A stretch of 64,000 bases of DNA. It comes from Hofstenia miamia (Eukaryota > Xenacoelomorpha > Acoela). Under the pieces are notes generated by a model. It did not search any database, was not told the DNA's origin, and saw only the letters and a list, made by a program, of their open reading frames with translations. The position numbers and the translations under genes are program-made. This document shows positions 34,186 to 45,599 of this stretch, piece after piece. The stretch lies in NCBI GenBank assembly GCA_004352715.1, contig SCFE01000038.1, positions 1,581,360-1,645,359 on the forward strand, given 5' to 3'. Numbering within the stretch: the stretch's first letter is position 1; every line of letters begins with the position of its first letter.

Positions 34186-34209
34186 TCTGTGTAAATATTG
34201 ATTCTAATT
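34186..34209 (+). promoter_or_regulatory. Second copy of the 24-nt block upstream of genes A and B
   Basis: Identical over 24 nt to 442-465 and at nearly the same distance from the start codon (60 nt). Interpretation as a regulatory or 5' UTR element is inference. Confidence 0.4.
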
Positions 34210-34269
34210 AAATGGACTTTTGTACTATTTCAAACAACCTTTATTTAAATTTCAACTTGTGAAATTGTG

Positions 34270-34522
34270 ATGCCAAATGCAAAACTCTTCATATGGTCAG
34301 AGCCCCGAGCAAGGTCGACAGCAACCTTGAGATGCTTAGCAAACAGACCCGATGTAAAAGGCTTCTTTGAACCTTATCTTTATGTTGCAATCAGTGGGAA
34401 GCCGGAAGATCGTTTGTTCAGCTATTTTATAGATAGTGAAGTAGTTGAAGAAATTCCTACTTTATCAAAGAAAGTCATGTATGACGCAATTGAAGAAAGC
34501 CATAAAGATAATCATGTTGTAG
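34270..34522 (+). CDS. Sulfotransferase-like gene B, exon 1 (codons 1-84 and first base of 85)
   Basis: Paralogue of gene A exon 1, three codons shorter at the N-terminus. I chose ATG at 34270; the GTG just before it is not a normal eukaryotic start. KLFIW then SEPRARSTA gives the 5'-phosphosulfate loop, followed by FFEPY. The frame stays open over the whole aligned length, with mostly conservative changes from gene A, so it looks functional. The exon ends GTTGTAG before donor GTGAGT in phase 1, as in A and C. Confidence 0.8.
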
Positions 34523-37500
34523 GTGAGTACATTTATATTAAGCAAGATCATATAGACTTATGAAAGAAGTTAAACAAACGTTTATTACAATTCTCAGCTT
34601 GTCAAAAGTTGATGATTTTTCGCCAATATTACTTAATCGTAATATCTGCAAAATGCAAAGAGTCAAGTCTCCAGTCGGCTGCACTGGACACTATTTTTGA
34701 TCGATGTTTCTAGAAATTGTGGAGATCCTTAAAATGCATGTTTTTAGAAAATATGTGCTATGAATGCTGGTTACTAAATTAATGCAATTCTTACGTTGTG
34801 AATATTGCTGTAGGATTTTGTAAGTTCCTCAACTAATGTCGAACAAAAAAAGGCGGAGATAATTTTCACATCTAGAATTTCTTATTAAAATTTGGAATTC
34901 CTGAAAATGTCTACAAAATTGCTACAGTAAATATATTCACCATAATTTTTTACGTCACTATTGAAAGGTTAGTTTTAATTTATTTCTAACTAAATTGAAA
35001 AAATCACTACAGACCAACACATGTTTTACATTAAAAACATGCACTATTAGCTAAGAAAAGCAGATCTTATACTAAATGTGTCAATGAATTAAATTGCTTC
35101 AATATTTCAGGCAGTAGTAGCTTAACCTCGTCAGTGAACGTGTACGTTACTCAAAAGAATACACATTGAAAACTAGCTTACAACTGATTTAATAAACTCA
35201 TCGTAAACCACACAATTGAACTATTTATTGATTTATTCAGATGTATTTATTGAAAAAAATATGTGGAAATATCATTTTGTCCAGGACAGCTACTTCCTAA
35301 ACGTTAAGTGTATAATGCCTAAGATCAAGAATATTGAGGGAGTGTACTATATGTATTATATTCAAATACCAAATTACAGCATTGTTCAAATTACTTTCTC
35401 AATACCCTTAACAAATTATTTGTGCAATTTTCTATATTATAGCTTCGATTTTATGCATAATGATATATGGATGTTCAAGCTTTGTAAAAATCCCATTACA
35501 CATACTAGTTTTGATGTACAGTATAATTCATCTAAATAATAGGAATTTTAAACAATTTGTCTAACATGCCGAAACAAAACAAATTCAACAATGAGATTAA
35601 GGTATATCCAAAGTGGAAACTTCGGTGTAATTCTAGAAATCAATATGGAATCTATGAACATTATGCATGCAATAAGACATGAAATCCGTTGCCTTCATAT
35701 AATCAGTGGAATGGAAATCTTAATTACTATGCCATTCCTTTTGAAGAGGCAGTTAGATGATATTAATTAAGCAACGTTTATTACTAATACTAGGGGTATT
35801 CGACTGCAGCTTATTTACACTTTTTTGTAAGAACTTATTCAATATTTATCTCTCGAATGTTTTACAAATCCTATTATGTCACTACTTCAGGTGAAAATTT
35901 CATAAATGTAATGGGAGTAGGCTTATACGAAAAATTGTAAATTTAATAAGACTTTCAAGCTGAATTCGATGGTTTCGTTACAATTTACCTGCTATTCATA
36001 TTTATTTACATATCATTAAAGGGGTGCATTTGCAAGAGGAAAACTGAATTTTGGATAAAATATCAATGTTAAATTTAATCCCGTTGCCAATAACAAGGGC
36101 TATAATGTTCACAAAAAATTTTTTTCAAGTTTGGTTACGAATGCTTATGCATAGCGCTGTATATAACAAACTTATTTTTTATTTAGAAATCTTTCCAACA
36201 AATACTGAAAACTTAGTTAAAAAGCTGTTCATTACAAATTTTAATGAATGAAACTGTATTAGAATTTTTTGCAGGAGCATCACTTTTAACTGACTTATTC
36301 CCATATTATGCATATCCCAATTCATAGCAGTTCCATGAAATTTTTCAATCACACAATCTAATGTCGTATCGACATAAATGGCATTTTGACCAGAATTGGC
36401 AGCATTTGCGGATAATACTAAAATCTTTATCCATCCAAGAATGAACTCCAGAAGCTTATTTAAGCTGTCCAATACCAATGCTCTTTCAACGATCGACTAA
36501 CGCAATCAAGCATGATGCCAATATCTAGACCATTCAATTCAAGGATGCTAGAATGCTAATTAAGACAATTGCTGATGAGATTGACTTTTCGGTTTGCAAT
36601 TACATTTCGCTGAATTTTTCAGACAAAGGACATGGATTGCATTCTTCAAACTGCATCCAATACGCAATCGGAAACTGAGAAAATCTTATCCGCCTCAAAT
36701 CAACATCCTCAAATTTTTAACTTTGAAATCCATATTCAAAAAATATCTGCTAAGGCTTCTAATAAACTCAAGGTGTGTTTCATAGCTTAGGATATGCCTA
36801 TTTGTTCTCAAAAGGTGCTGAATGTCATGCCCTCTATGCATGCTCGCATGTGAAGCCCAAAGAAGAAGTAGACTAAATATAGCAAAAACAAAATATTATG
36901 TCATGTTCAACTACAAATTATTATTTCAAAGGTCAAATTCAAAAATCAAAATGGAAAAATCAAATACAAAGTTAACAAGGTTTTTGACAGAAAAATCGGC
37001 GATAGAAATATCTGACGAAATATCCAGAACAAAATGAGTATCTAATATAATGATTCATTTGGCAAGGGTTGGCAACAATGTCAATTATTGGCACCTTAAT
37101 TTACATAAATAAAATATTAATGTAATTGTGAAAATTGCGAATTCGCAATTTTCTCCAAGCTAATCCGCATCCGCATCACAAATATTTTACATCCGCATCT
37201 GCACAGTTGCGGATATCCGCAAATCCACATGGATTCGACTGAGGCACAGAGCATATATGTATTCTAATCAGCTTTAGTAATGAATGTATAGTTGTAGGCA
37301 CCAGATCAGAACTTCACCACAATCGAAATTTGCATTCAATTCACAGGGCTGCAGTTGATAATATATTTGAACAATATATTTCAATTCAAGTCAAAAGAAT
37401 TTTTCTTTGAAAAAATTATCAAATTTAATACTATTCCCCTTTGGCATGGACTCAATTCTGACAAATGTCATCGGAAAAATTGGGCATCATAAAATTAATC

Positions 37501-37672
37501 CTTGATGTAAGGACTTAGTAATTTTGAATTTCTTTCTTTTCTATGGATAGAAATGTGGGTAAAATTAACCTCTTTGGGCCCTTCTGGTGATAAGCAATCA
37601 GTTATAGATTTCCATTGAATTATTATTCTAAAATACATGTAGTTTAAATTTGCGCTTTTTCATATAGCAGCT
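34523..37672. other. Gene B intron 1, left part, nothing certain
   Basis: The first 150 nt align loosely with the start of gene A intron 1 (a TACTTAAT...GCAA pattern). Around 37140-37230 words such as ATCCGCATCC and GCGGATATCCGC form inverted repeats that may be a transposon end. No gene recognised. Confidence 0.4.
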
Positions 37673-38280
37673 GTGTCATTTCCCCCGTTAATGTTTTTTA
37701 ATAATCTAAAAATTCTGAATACAATGAATTCATCAACAACATTAAGAGAATGTTTGTACATATGGCAATACGGTTGTGAGGTTAAAGAATTAATTACTAT
37801 ATATAACACTCAAATTAGACCAATCCTCAAATATTGCTGCCCACTTTGGCATCATACATTAACAAATTCCCAATAAAAAATATAGAAGGATTCAAAAACG
37901 TGCTCTCAAAATGATATCGCCCAATAAAGATTATATTACTATATGTAAGTATATCTCAATTCACAAACTTTATACGACCGTCGTTAAGAAATATGCCAAA
38001 AGTTATGGTATTCATTAACCACTGACGAAAACCATCCATTGCATCGGTTACAGCCAGATGTCAAAAAGTTAAACTGCCATTTACGAGATGCTCGAAAATT
38101 CGTCTCAGATAACAGCCGAACTAATTTGAGGAAACATTCTATTTCAAGTGTCGACATTAAAATAAAATAGACTACTGTATATAATTCATTCTGTATTTTG
38201 TTAATTTTATAAAATGTGTCCTGCAAATTTGAACTTAGGTCGCAAAGGCAAATAAATTATTATTATTATTGTTATTTTTT
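37673..38280 (+). mobile_element. 3' end of a non-LTR retrotransposon (LINE) with ATT tail
   Basis: Plus-strand reading shows the post-RT C-terminal segment typical of LINE ORF2: YNTQIRPILKYCCPLWHHTL around 37797, then after frame breaks a decayed tail to a stop. It ends in a simple (ATT)n tail at 38256-38280, which marks the true 3' end. The element is 5'-truncated and inactive; the clade was not determined. Confidence 0.7.
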
Positions 38281-38342
38281 GAATATTATATGATATAGTG
38301 CCACTTGCAATTGTATTTTTAACCTGCTTCATATATAAATTA

Positions 38343-38476
38343 CAGTAATGTGCCTCTATAGTGAACATCCGAGTGGAAACAAAAAATGTTGAAATGGGAA
38401 GTTTCTAGGGCACTTTAAGATGGTCACTCTAAAAATAGTTCACTATAGAGGAGTTCACTATAGAGGCACACTACTG
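38343..38476. mobile_element. 134-bp MITE flanked by TA (Tc1/pogo type)
   Basis: TA at 38341-38342 and 38477-38478 flank termini CAGTAATGTGCCTCTATAGT and, inverted, CAGTAGTGTGCCTCTATAGT. The inverted repeats run on through GAAC. CAGT...CTCTATAGTGAA-like ends and a TA target fit pogo/Tigger-type MITEs. No coding capacity. Confidence 0.85.
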
Positions 38477-38826
38477 TATTTAGAATTATATTACATTTAT
38501 AATATACTTTAGAATATTATTCAGCCTATTACTTATTGCATGTGCCTTTGTATAAACTAGAACTACACATATCCAGAAATTTCAAATTAGAAAATGATCA
38601 TTTGCAAATTTCCCACGACAGCACACACAAACGAAAAATTTTGAAATTTTTATAAGGTCGGTGTTGCAGACGATTTCCAGGATTGCGCACCTATCAGTGA
38701 GCCGCACTTTAGATTATATAAATCAATTTCCCAATTCCCAAAGAAATCCATCGTTTTCTGAAGTGTGCACCTATAGCTTAAGAGAAATTCTGCTTCTGTT
38801 AAAGACATAAAACCCTGTGTATTTAG

Positions 38827-39040
38827 TGAAAGAAATCGCATTTACATTAAATAGAGATTACACTGTGCTTCCAAAGGACGCCACCCATGTTATTCTAATC
38901 CGTCATCCAGCCGCTACCGGAATGTCATTTAAGAAAATGTTGGGGGATGAAGCAATGGGAAATGCAGCACAAAAACTTGGAGAGGATCAATTTAGTGGGA
39001 AATTGATGGCTGGCAATGAGGCATTATTCGAACTTTACCG
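38827..39040 (+). CDS. Sulfotransferase-like gene B, exon 2 (codons 85-156)
   Basis: The middle exon is 214 nt, phase 1 in and phase 2 out. It has the 3'-phosphate-binding motif ILIRHPAATGMS, with Arg110 and Ser118. The acceptor TGTATTTAG is identical in position and word to gene A. A stop lies just upstream in the same frame (38808-38810), which confirms that the exon cannot start earlier. The donor is GTAATT after ACCG. The rest (KLGEDQ.SGK.M.GNEAL) matches gene A closely. Confidence 0.8.
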
Positions 39041-40207
39041 GTAATTGATTTTTTCTCGATTCCACGATTTTCAGTTACTACTACTACTACTAGAAGACTT
39101 TATTTAATCATGTTTCGGACTACAACAAATATTCATAAAAGATTGCAATTACAGTTAAGACAGGAGCAAAATATAAAACGGCTGCAACCTTCCCGAGAAT
39201 AAGAATCACGTGGAAAATTAAAAAATAGCACCGTTAACTTTTGTTTAAAAAATCTAGGTATTTCAAAAACCTACAGATTATACTTTGCTCGGAGACAGTT
39301 CGCGTAATAAACAGTTCTTGTGAAAAATAAATTTTCAGTTCCTTTCAAGCGAGTTTTTTGCAGAGTAAACTTGAGTCTATTACTACTACTTAAGCCGGGT
39401 CTTAAAATTTTCTGTAATGCGAACATATTTCCAAAAATCAATATCATACTATTTACAAATCATGTTCAATAGCAATTCAATGAAACAGCAATTTTTAACA
39501 GAATAATTTTGCAAATGCCTATCGAGTTATTTTTTCTTGGAATGTGCTAAAAAAATTCTAGCTTCAATTTCCGCATGGTTCATCTAGATGTCAGAGGCAA
39601 ATACTTTTTGAAGTACATATGACTATATAAGAACCTAGTTTTCATTTTTTTGGGTGGAATTGAAAAATTTCGTTCACATTAAATAAATGCTAAAAAGTTG
39701 GGATATCTGTAATGCATACTATAGTTACTTCTGATTAAGTGATGATAATACTTAAAACATGCAGGGATTTTTGTTTCCACAGAATGGTCCAAGCTTTCCA
39801 AACTATATTGGAATTGTTAATAAAATGATATGTCTGATGTTTGCCAACAAAATGCAAAACCAATTTATTGTTGTTACTACTCTTGAAAAACAATCCTGCA
39901 AATCACTACCTGCCTCGCTTTACCTTAATTTTGGAGATATCTTAAACCGGATTCTGCTGATTATATTCAAATTTTCAAATTTATTTTTACATGTGGCACC
40001 ATCATATATCAATAACTGCAATTTTACAGGAAAGGGTTGCATTGCATTTTCGGATGAATAAATATCCCTGTGGATATTATATTGAGCGTAAGATAAAATT
40101 ACTTGCAATCATAATTTAACCATATTTACACTCGTGTTTGTCCGCATTTTGGACAATTTTATCAAATCCTGTAAAGAAATATTGAAAGATTTTTACATTG
40201 ATACATC
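39041..40207. other. Gene B intron 2, left part; possible reversed LINE end
   Basis: At about 39076-39105 a run of ACT triplets is followed by AGAAGACTTTATTTAATC, which on the minus strand would be AATAAA and a triplet tail, as at the 3' end of some LINEs. A similar short ACT run is at 39379. Nothing else recognised. Confidence 0.35.
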
Positions 40208-40628
40208 CAGGGATCGTTAAATTTTAATCGCGATTAATCGTATGAAAAGAAATTTTGGCGATAGATTAATCGTAATCGCTGCTGCCAGAAGATTAATAAT
40301 CGCGATTAATCGTCGATTATTCTACTTCTGATTAAAAATATTCAAAATACAATATATCAATTGAAAGATATTCAAATTAGAAATATTAACTATTATTGTT
40401 ATTTGAAATTATTTCCTGAAGTCATTTTACTCCGCATGTGCTTGTTAGGGTAAGGAAATTTGAATCTCTATGTTGAGGGGTAATAAACGATTTGGTAATC
40501 AGATAGAGCACAACCAGGTTTGCTGAACAGTCTCTCAACCTGATTAGAAGTTGGCGTGATAAAATCGAGGATCCTTATATATAGAATTAGGCGACATTCG
40601 ACGCTTTCTAGGTATGTTAGATGCCTAA

Positions 40629-41116
40629 GGCCACGGTTAGACTAATGATTGTTTTAAAAGTGATCTATCACATTTGAAAGAATTGCATGTCTAACCACCC
40701 GAGATAATTAGGGACGTGACGATCACAAGGAAATCGAACGAGCACGATTTCTTCGTGATCGTCACATCNNNNNNNNNNNNNNNNNNNNNNNNNNNNNNNN
40801 NNNNNNNNNNNNNNNNNNNNNNNNNNNNNNNNNNNNNNNNNNNNNNNNNNNNNNNNNNNNNNNNNNNNNNNNNNNNNNNNNNNNNNNNNNNNNNNNNNNN
40901 NNNNNNNNNNNNNNNNNNNNNNNNNNNNNNNNNNNNNNNNNNNNNNNNNNNNNNNNNNNNNNNNNNNNNNNNNNNNNNNNNNNNNNNNNNNNNNNNNNNN
41001 NNNNNCACGATTTCTTCGTGATCGTCACATCGCTAATTATCTCGGGTGGTTAGACGTGCGATTCCATCAAAATGTGATAGATCACTTTCGAACCAATCAC
41101 TAGTCTAACTGTGGCC
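40629..41116. mobile_element. Harbinger-like long-TIR MITE nested in the hAT element
   Basis: Ends GGCCACGGTTAGACTA and, inverted, GGCCACAGTTAGACTA are flanked by TAA at 40626-40628 and 41117-41119. A 3-bp TAA duplication and GG-starting ends fit PIF/Harbinger. The arms remain alignable for about 125 bp up to the gap, through ACCCGAGATAATTAG, so most of the element is one large inverted repeat. Left of the gap a smaller hairpin (GTGACGATCAC...GTGATCGTCAC) is visible, which probably caused the gap. Confidence 0.7.
40769..41005. other. Assembly gap (237 N) in a palindrome
   Basis: Unknown bases; both sides carry CACGATTTCTTCGTGATCGT, so the gap sits in a repeated hairpin that is hard to assemble. 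Confidence 1.
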
Positions 41117-41379
41117 TAATCATCACGTTCCTCTTCTATGTCCGGTGTTAAGGTTTTCTTTTGTAAAACATATGACGCAAGAATAGTGGCCATAGCTAAG
41201 ATCAAACCGAAAATGACAACTGAATACATAAGCATCAACTTAATTAGAATAATCTAGATTAATCGAGCACGCTGTTTACGATTAATCTAATCTACTTGAC
41301 CAGCACGATAGATTAATCCATCCGATTAATCTCGATTAATCGCGTTGACGATTAATCCTGTTGGATCCCTGGATACATC

Positions 41380-42412
41380 TATGGGGTAGGGCTCGCTCAT
41401 CCAATGATGAAGATATGAACTAAAACATGTTCTTTGTGCCTGAATTACATGCAAATACCTAGTGTTCAGAGAATGAGGCTTTTCATGCCAATGGGAAAAA
41501 CAACTACCCTGAAATTATTTTTATTTGAAGACAATCTATGTGAGCCCCATCCATTCGCGCAGTGTGCAACATCAATTTAAATCAAAAAATTAAATGGAGA
41601 TAACTCTTTTGGTGTTTTGGTAGATTTTAAATATCTCCATTAGTGCGTTATAAGCTTTTAAAAATTTTTTGTTGAAGATTTGAAAAATTCCTATTGGAAA
41701 TTGGGTTAAAGCGTTTTTAAACTCGAATATTTTCAACACTGCTTATTCAAATGCTGATTCGATAAAATATTGCTTTTTACACTTTGCAATGTGCAAATTT
41801 GGTTTACACAGTTCTCTACCCAATTACTTCTTTATGAATGATCAATTTGCATAATTTAGCCTTAAACTGTGTAGGGATTTCTTAAATGTAAAGGAAAAAT
41901 ATGGATTGAACTCCATATATATAAAGAGAACTTGAAGCAAAATAGTCTATCTTTGCTTGAAGATGAAGCTATATTGCTACAACGGATAATGACTCTTATT
42001 AGAATTTGCAAAGAAGTTCAACGATTTTTGAAAAAGGTGCGGTATCCACATCCAAACTAGAAATAATAGAAATGATAGTTTTTAAATTCCTGGTTAGACT
42101 GTATCCAACTTCTGTGCATTAATCTCAAGTAAAACACAATGTGTTTTGCAATGCAGTATCCTACTCAGAGATGCTAATGCGTCTTGCGCCAAATGGGTCG
42201 ATTTTTTGGGATGAGCTAAATAGGTCATTGATTAGGACGCCTATCTTGCGTCTGTTGCATAGGTCAACGTTTGGTCACGCCTGCAATATACTGCTAAGTT
42301 ATTAAAAACAATTGCACTGTAGGCATAACATAACCTTTATAGGAAATCGCCTTGATTCACGAATAGTGAAGGGAAAATGTGTTTGTGCTTGATGTTTACT
42401 ACGGTACTATAG
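41380..42412. other. Gene B intron 2, nothing recognised
   Basis: AT-rich intron with no transposon ends or coding stretch identified. Confidence 0.5.
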
Positions 42413-42548
42413 GTTTTAGAATAATCAATCTTTTTAAACACCACAAGCGTGGCCAATTGTGATTAATTTAAACTTTTACATGTAGAAGCTTTAATTTATC
42501 ACAATAGGTCACGCTTGTCGTAGGTAAAACGGGTAATTATTCTAAAAC
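42413..42548. mobile_element. 136-bp foldback MITE
   Basis: Inverted repeats of about 60 bp: left GTTTTAGAATAATCAATC, right (reverse complement) GTTTTAGAATAATTACCC, with a second well-matched block ACAAGCGTG(G/A)CC on each arm. The flanks are AG on both sides, too short to be diagnostic. No coding capacity; the superfamily is unknown. Confidence 0.65.
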
Positions 42549-43360
42549 AGAATTGGATCAAATGTATTGTGGGTCAGAAAAAGTATCCCATTTGGTAGTG
42601 TTGCCTTGTTGTGTTTCTGTGCATCATCTATTATATAAAACCTCTAAGACATGCACAACTTTTGATAGTTGGAAAACCTCAAGCACATGATTTAAGACAA
42701 TGTGAACAAATATTGTCCAACAACATTACATGCTAAGTACTCTTTTGAAATCAACATTTCAAAGTATGCCTTGATTAATGCCAAAAGAACAATTGATGCA
42801 TTTGCAAAATCCTCCCGATAATACTAGTTTTCTGCGGCCAATGCAATTTTCTTGGCTGTAGCCGGCTCGTGTAAAATAAATTTTGACCTCGACCGACCGT
42901 TCGCCGTAATGTTTAGCCGTGATCTTTTTGCTACTAAGTGAAATACTGCAATTCTCAATAAAATAAGTTTAAAAAAATACAAATTAAAATCTTGGAAATA
43001 TATTGCTCATCATAAAGTTCAGAACACTACCGAATACTCGCCAATGTTAACCACGACCATACAGTCAGGTAACAGGGCAGCTATACAGAAAAACAAATAG
43101 GTAGTTTTACCTTTAAGTTTCTTAAAATTCTTAGAATAAATTATTTCATCATTATATTTGCCTAAAAATCAAAAATGTTTTAATCACTACCTAAAATGAT
43201 GAGTGGTATAATTACAGTGCTTGATTAACAAAAATTTCTTTTTTGTATTGATGAGACTCCCCAATTTCGGGAAGAAATATTTAAAAATGACGTCTATAGC
43301 TGATATATCGATTATAAAAATATATCAATATCCATTTCCATCTAATAAAATTCCATTTAG

Positions 43361-43724
43361 ACACTTGAAGAACACCGAAAAGCAGGTTGTGGTAATTGAT
43401 AGTAATGATTTAATTGTCAAGCCTGAAGTTGTAACACAATATATTTGCAATTTTTCAGGATTACCTTATGATAAAAGCATGTTAACCTGGAACTCGCTTC
43501 CTCCTGATGTTTACCCTCAAAATTGGTGGATGAGTAAAAGCTTACTTCAATTACTTAAGCATTGCACTGCTCTTGTGAATATTTCAGGTAGTGAAGGCTT
43601 TTTTGGCAGAAGTGATCCACTTGAATTCGAGATGCCTTCTCTTCCAGCCGAAAGTCTGCAATTTTATCAAAAGCAGCTAGATTTTTATAACAAACTTCTA
43701 GAACTTAAGAAATTATTTCACTAG
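43361..43724 (+). CDS. Sulfotransferase-like gene B, exon 3 (codons 156-276 and stop)
   Basis: The 364-nt last exon starts after TCCATTTAG, completing Arg156. VVVIDSNDL, the helix to FSGLPY, the PQNWWMSKS stretch and the charged C-terminal helix all match gene A exon 3. The upstream frame is open back to 43221, but that is intron read-through. The second half of the exon (from 43562) is included in a 994-bp tandem duplication, so a headless copy follows at 44556. Confidence 0.82.
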
Positions 43725-45549
43725 TATATGTAGTAAATTCACATCTAGTTATAACTTTGTTTTTAAGGCAATTTTGAAATGCATAGTTTTTTACTCATGC
43801 AAATGAAACTTGTGATCAGAGATATAATCCTACATTGCAATGTGATAGGAAATTTTTGAAATAATTTGAATTCCTCCAATGTGGTTTCTAATCTTAATTG
43901 GTTTCGCAACAAAAGTAGTATCGTTTGCGAATTACCTAAGTCTAACAGTACTTCTATAGCATATGCATAGGCACTTACTATCAATATCTCCAAGTTTCCA
44001 AGGAGTTCAATTCGAAATTATTATCAAAGAATTTGGCATTAACGAATTGTACGAAATATTTCCTCATTCAGCAAAACGGCCGCGCGATGGCGTTGAAAAA
44101 TCGATTTTAAGGTCCACTTAGCGAAATCCTTAAACGGGGCCTAACCCGTCAATTGTCGATTTTGAAATTTTAAGTTATAAAATTTTTTTGTAGATGTGGT
44201 TTTTCCTCAGTAATCGTTTACTATTTTTTTATAATTGCAAAGCACAAGTTGACCTATTTTTCTTCCGATAATACGCACATAGAACACAAGTAGTGTGTAG
44301 ATAAACCTTTAAGCCGCATTACCTATCAATTGACGACTGCTATGACCTCAAAGTTAAATTTGTTACTTAAGCTAAATATGTTTTCAGGATACACTATTCA
44401 AAAAAAGTTATATTATATTATATCTTGCTATACAAGTGGTTTATACATATTAACTGAAAAAAATAGACTGTTATAAAAATTTAGCCTTATATTTTTACTG
44501 CATGTTTGTAATATTTGGTGCAATATATGAACATAATTTAAATTGGTCGACTAGGTTGCACTGCTCTTGTGAATATTTCAGGTAGTGAAGGCTTTTTTGG
44601 CAGAAGTGATCCACTTGAATTCGAGATGCCTTCTCTTCCAGCCGAAAGTCTGCAATTTTATCAAAAGCAGCTAGATTTTTATAACAAACTTCTAGAACTT
44701 AAGAAATTATTTCACTAGTATATGTAGTAAATTCACATCTAGTTATATCTTTGTTTTTAAGGCAATTTTGAAATGCATAGTTTTTTACTCATGCAAATGA
44801 AACTTGTGATCAGAGATATAATCCTACATTGCAATGTGATAGGAAATTTTTGAAATAATTTGAATTCCTCCAATGTGGTTTCTAATCTTAATTGGTTTCG
44901 CAACAAAAGTAGTATCGTTTGCGAATTACCTAAGTCTAACAGTACTTCTATAGCATATGCATAGGCACTTACTATCAATATCTCCAAGTTTCCAAGGAGT
45001 TCAATTCGAAATTATTATCAAAGAATTTGGCATTAACGAATTGTACGAAATATTTCCTCATTCAGCAAAACGGCCGCGCGATGGCGTTGAAAAATCGATT
45101 TTAAGGTCCACTTAGCGAAATCCTTAAACGGGGCCTAACCCGTCAATTGTCGATTTTGAAATTTTAAGTTATAAAATTTTTTTGTAGATGTGGTTTTTCC
45201 TCAGTAATCGTTTACTATTTTTTTATAATTGCAAAGCACAAGTTGACCTATTTTTCTTCCGATAATACGCACATAGAACACAAGTAGTGTGTAGATAAAC
45301 CTTTAAGCCGCATTACCTATCAATTGACGACTGCTATGACCTCAAAGTTAAATTTGTTACTTAAGCTAAATATGTTTTCAGGATACACTATTCAAAAAAA
45401 GTTATATTATATTATATCTTGCTATACAAGTGGTTTCTACATATTAACTGAAAAAAATAGACTGTTATAAAAATTTAGCCTTATATTTTTACTGCATGTT
45501 TGTAATATTTGGTGCAATATATGAACATAATTTAAATTGGTCGACTAGG
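43562..45549. repeat. 994-bp tandem duplication covering the end of gene B and its downstream
   Basis: Unit 1 is 43562-44555 and unit 2 is 44556-45549; they differ at only a few bases. The junctions share a 3-base TTG microhomology (43562, 44556, 45550). Unit 2 starts inside exon 3, so it has the last 54 codons without the first part. No N marks the join, unlike the suspected artefacts elsewhere. Confidence 0.85.
44556..44718 (+). pseudogene. Duplicated 3' fragment of gene B exon 3
   Basis: Identical in frame and sequence to 43562-43724, from the second half of the exon to the TAG stop. It has no acceptor or N-terminal part and cannot form an exon by itself. Confidence 0.8.
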
Positions 45550-45599
45550 TTGATAAAGATACATCTATATTGTAATTTTTATTGGGACAATACATATAT

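Larger units (their letters stand above)
40208..41371. mobile_element. hAT-like non-autonomous element with 8-bp target duplication
   Basis: The 8-bp direct repeat GATACATC (40200-40207 and 41372-41379) flanks ends CAGGGATCG and, inverted, CAGGGATCC. Next to both ends are many ATTAATCG/CGATTAAT words, forming a dense subterminal array typical of transposase binding regions. No transposase is visible. The middle is occupied by a second, Harbinger-like palindromic insertion and a 237-base gap. Confidence 0.8.

Noticed and set aside
34267-34269. GTG as the start of gene B
   Set aside because: GTG is not a normal nuclear start in animals and the next codon is ATG, which gives the N-terminus aligning with genes A and C.
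43221-43360. Upstream extension of gene B exon 3 as coding
   Set aside because: It is intron read-through; all four paralogues start this exon at the same acceptor, giving 364 nt.
43763-44987. Identical minus-strand 76-codon ORFs as a conserved gene
   Set aside because: The identity is due to the 994-bp tandem duplication; the frame has no recognisable domain.
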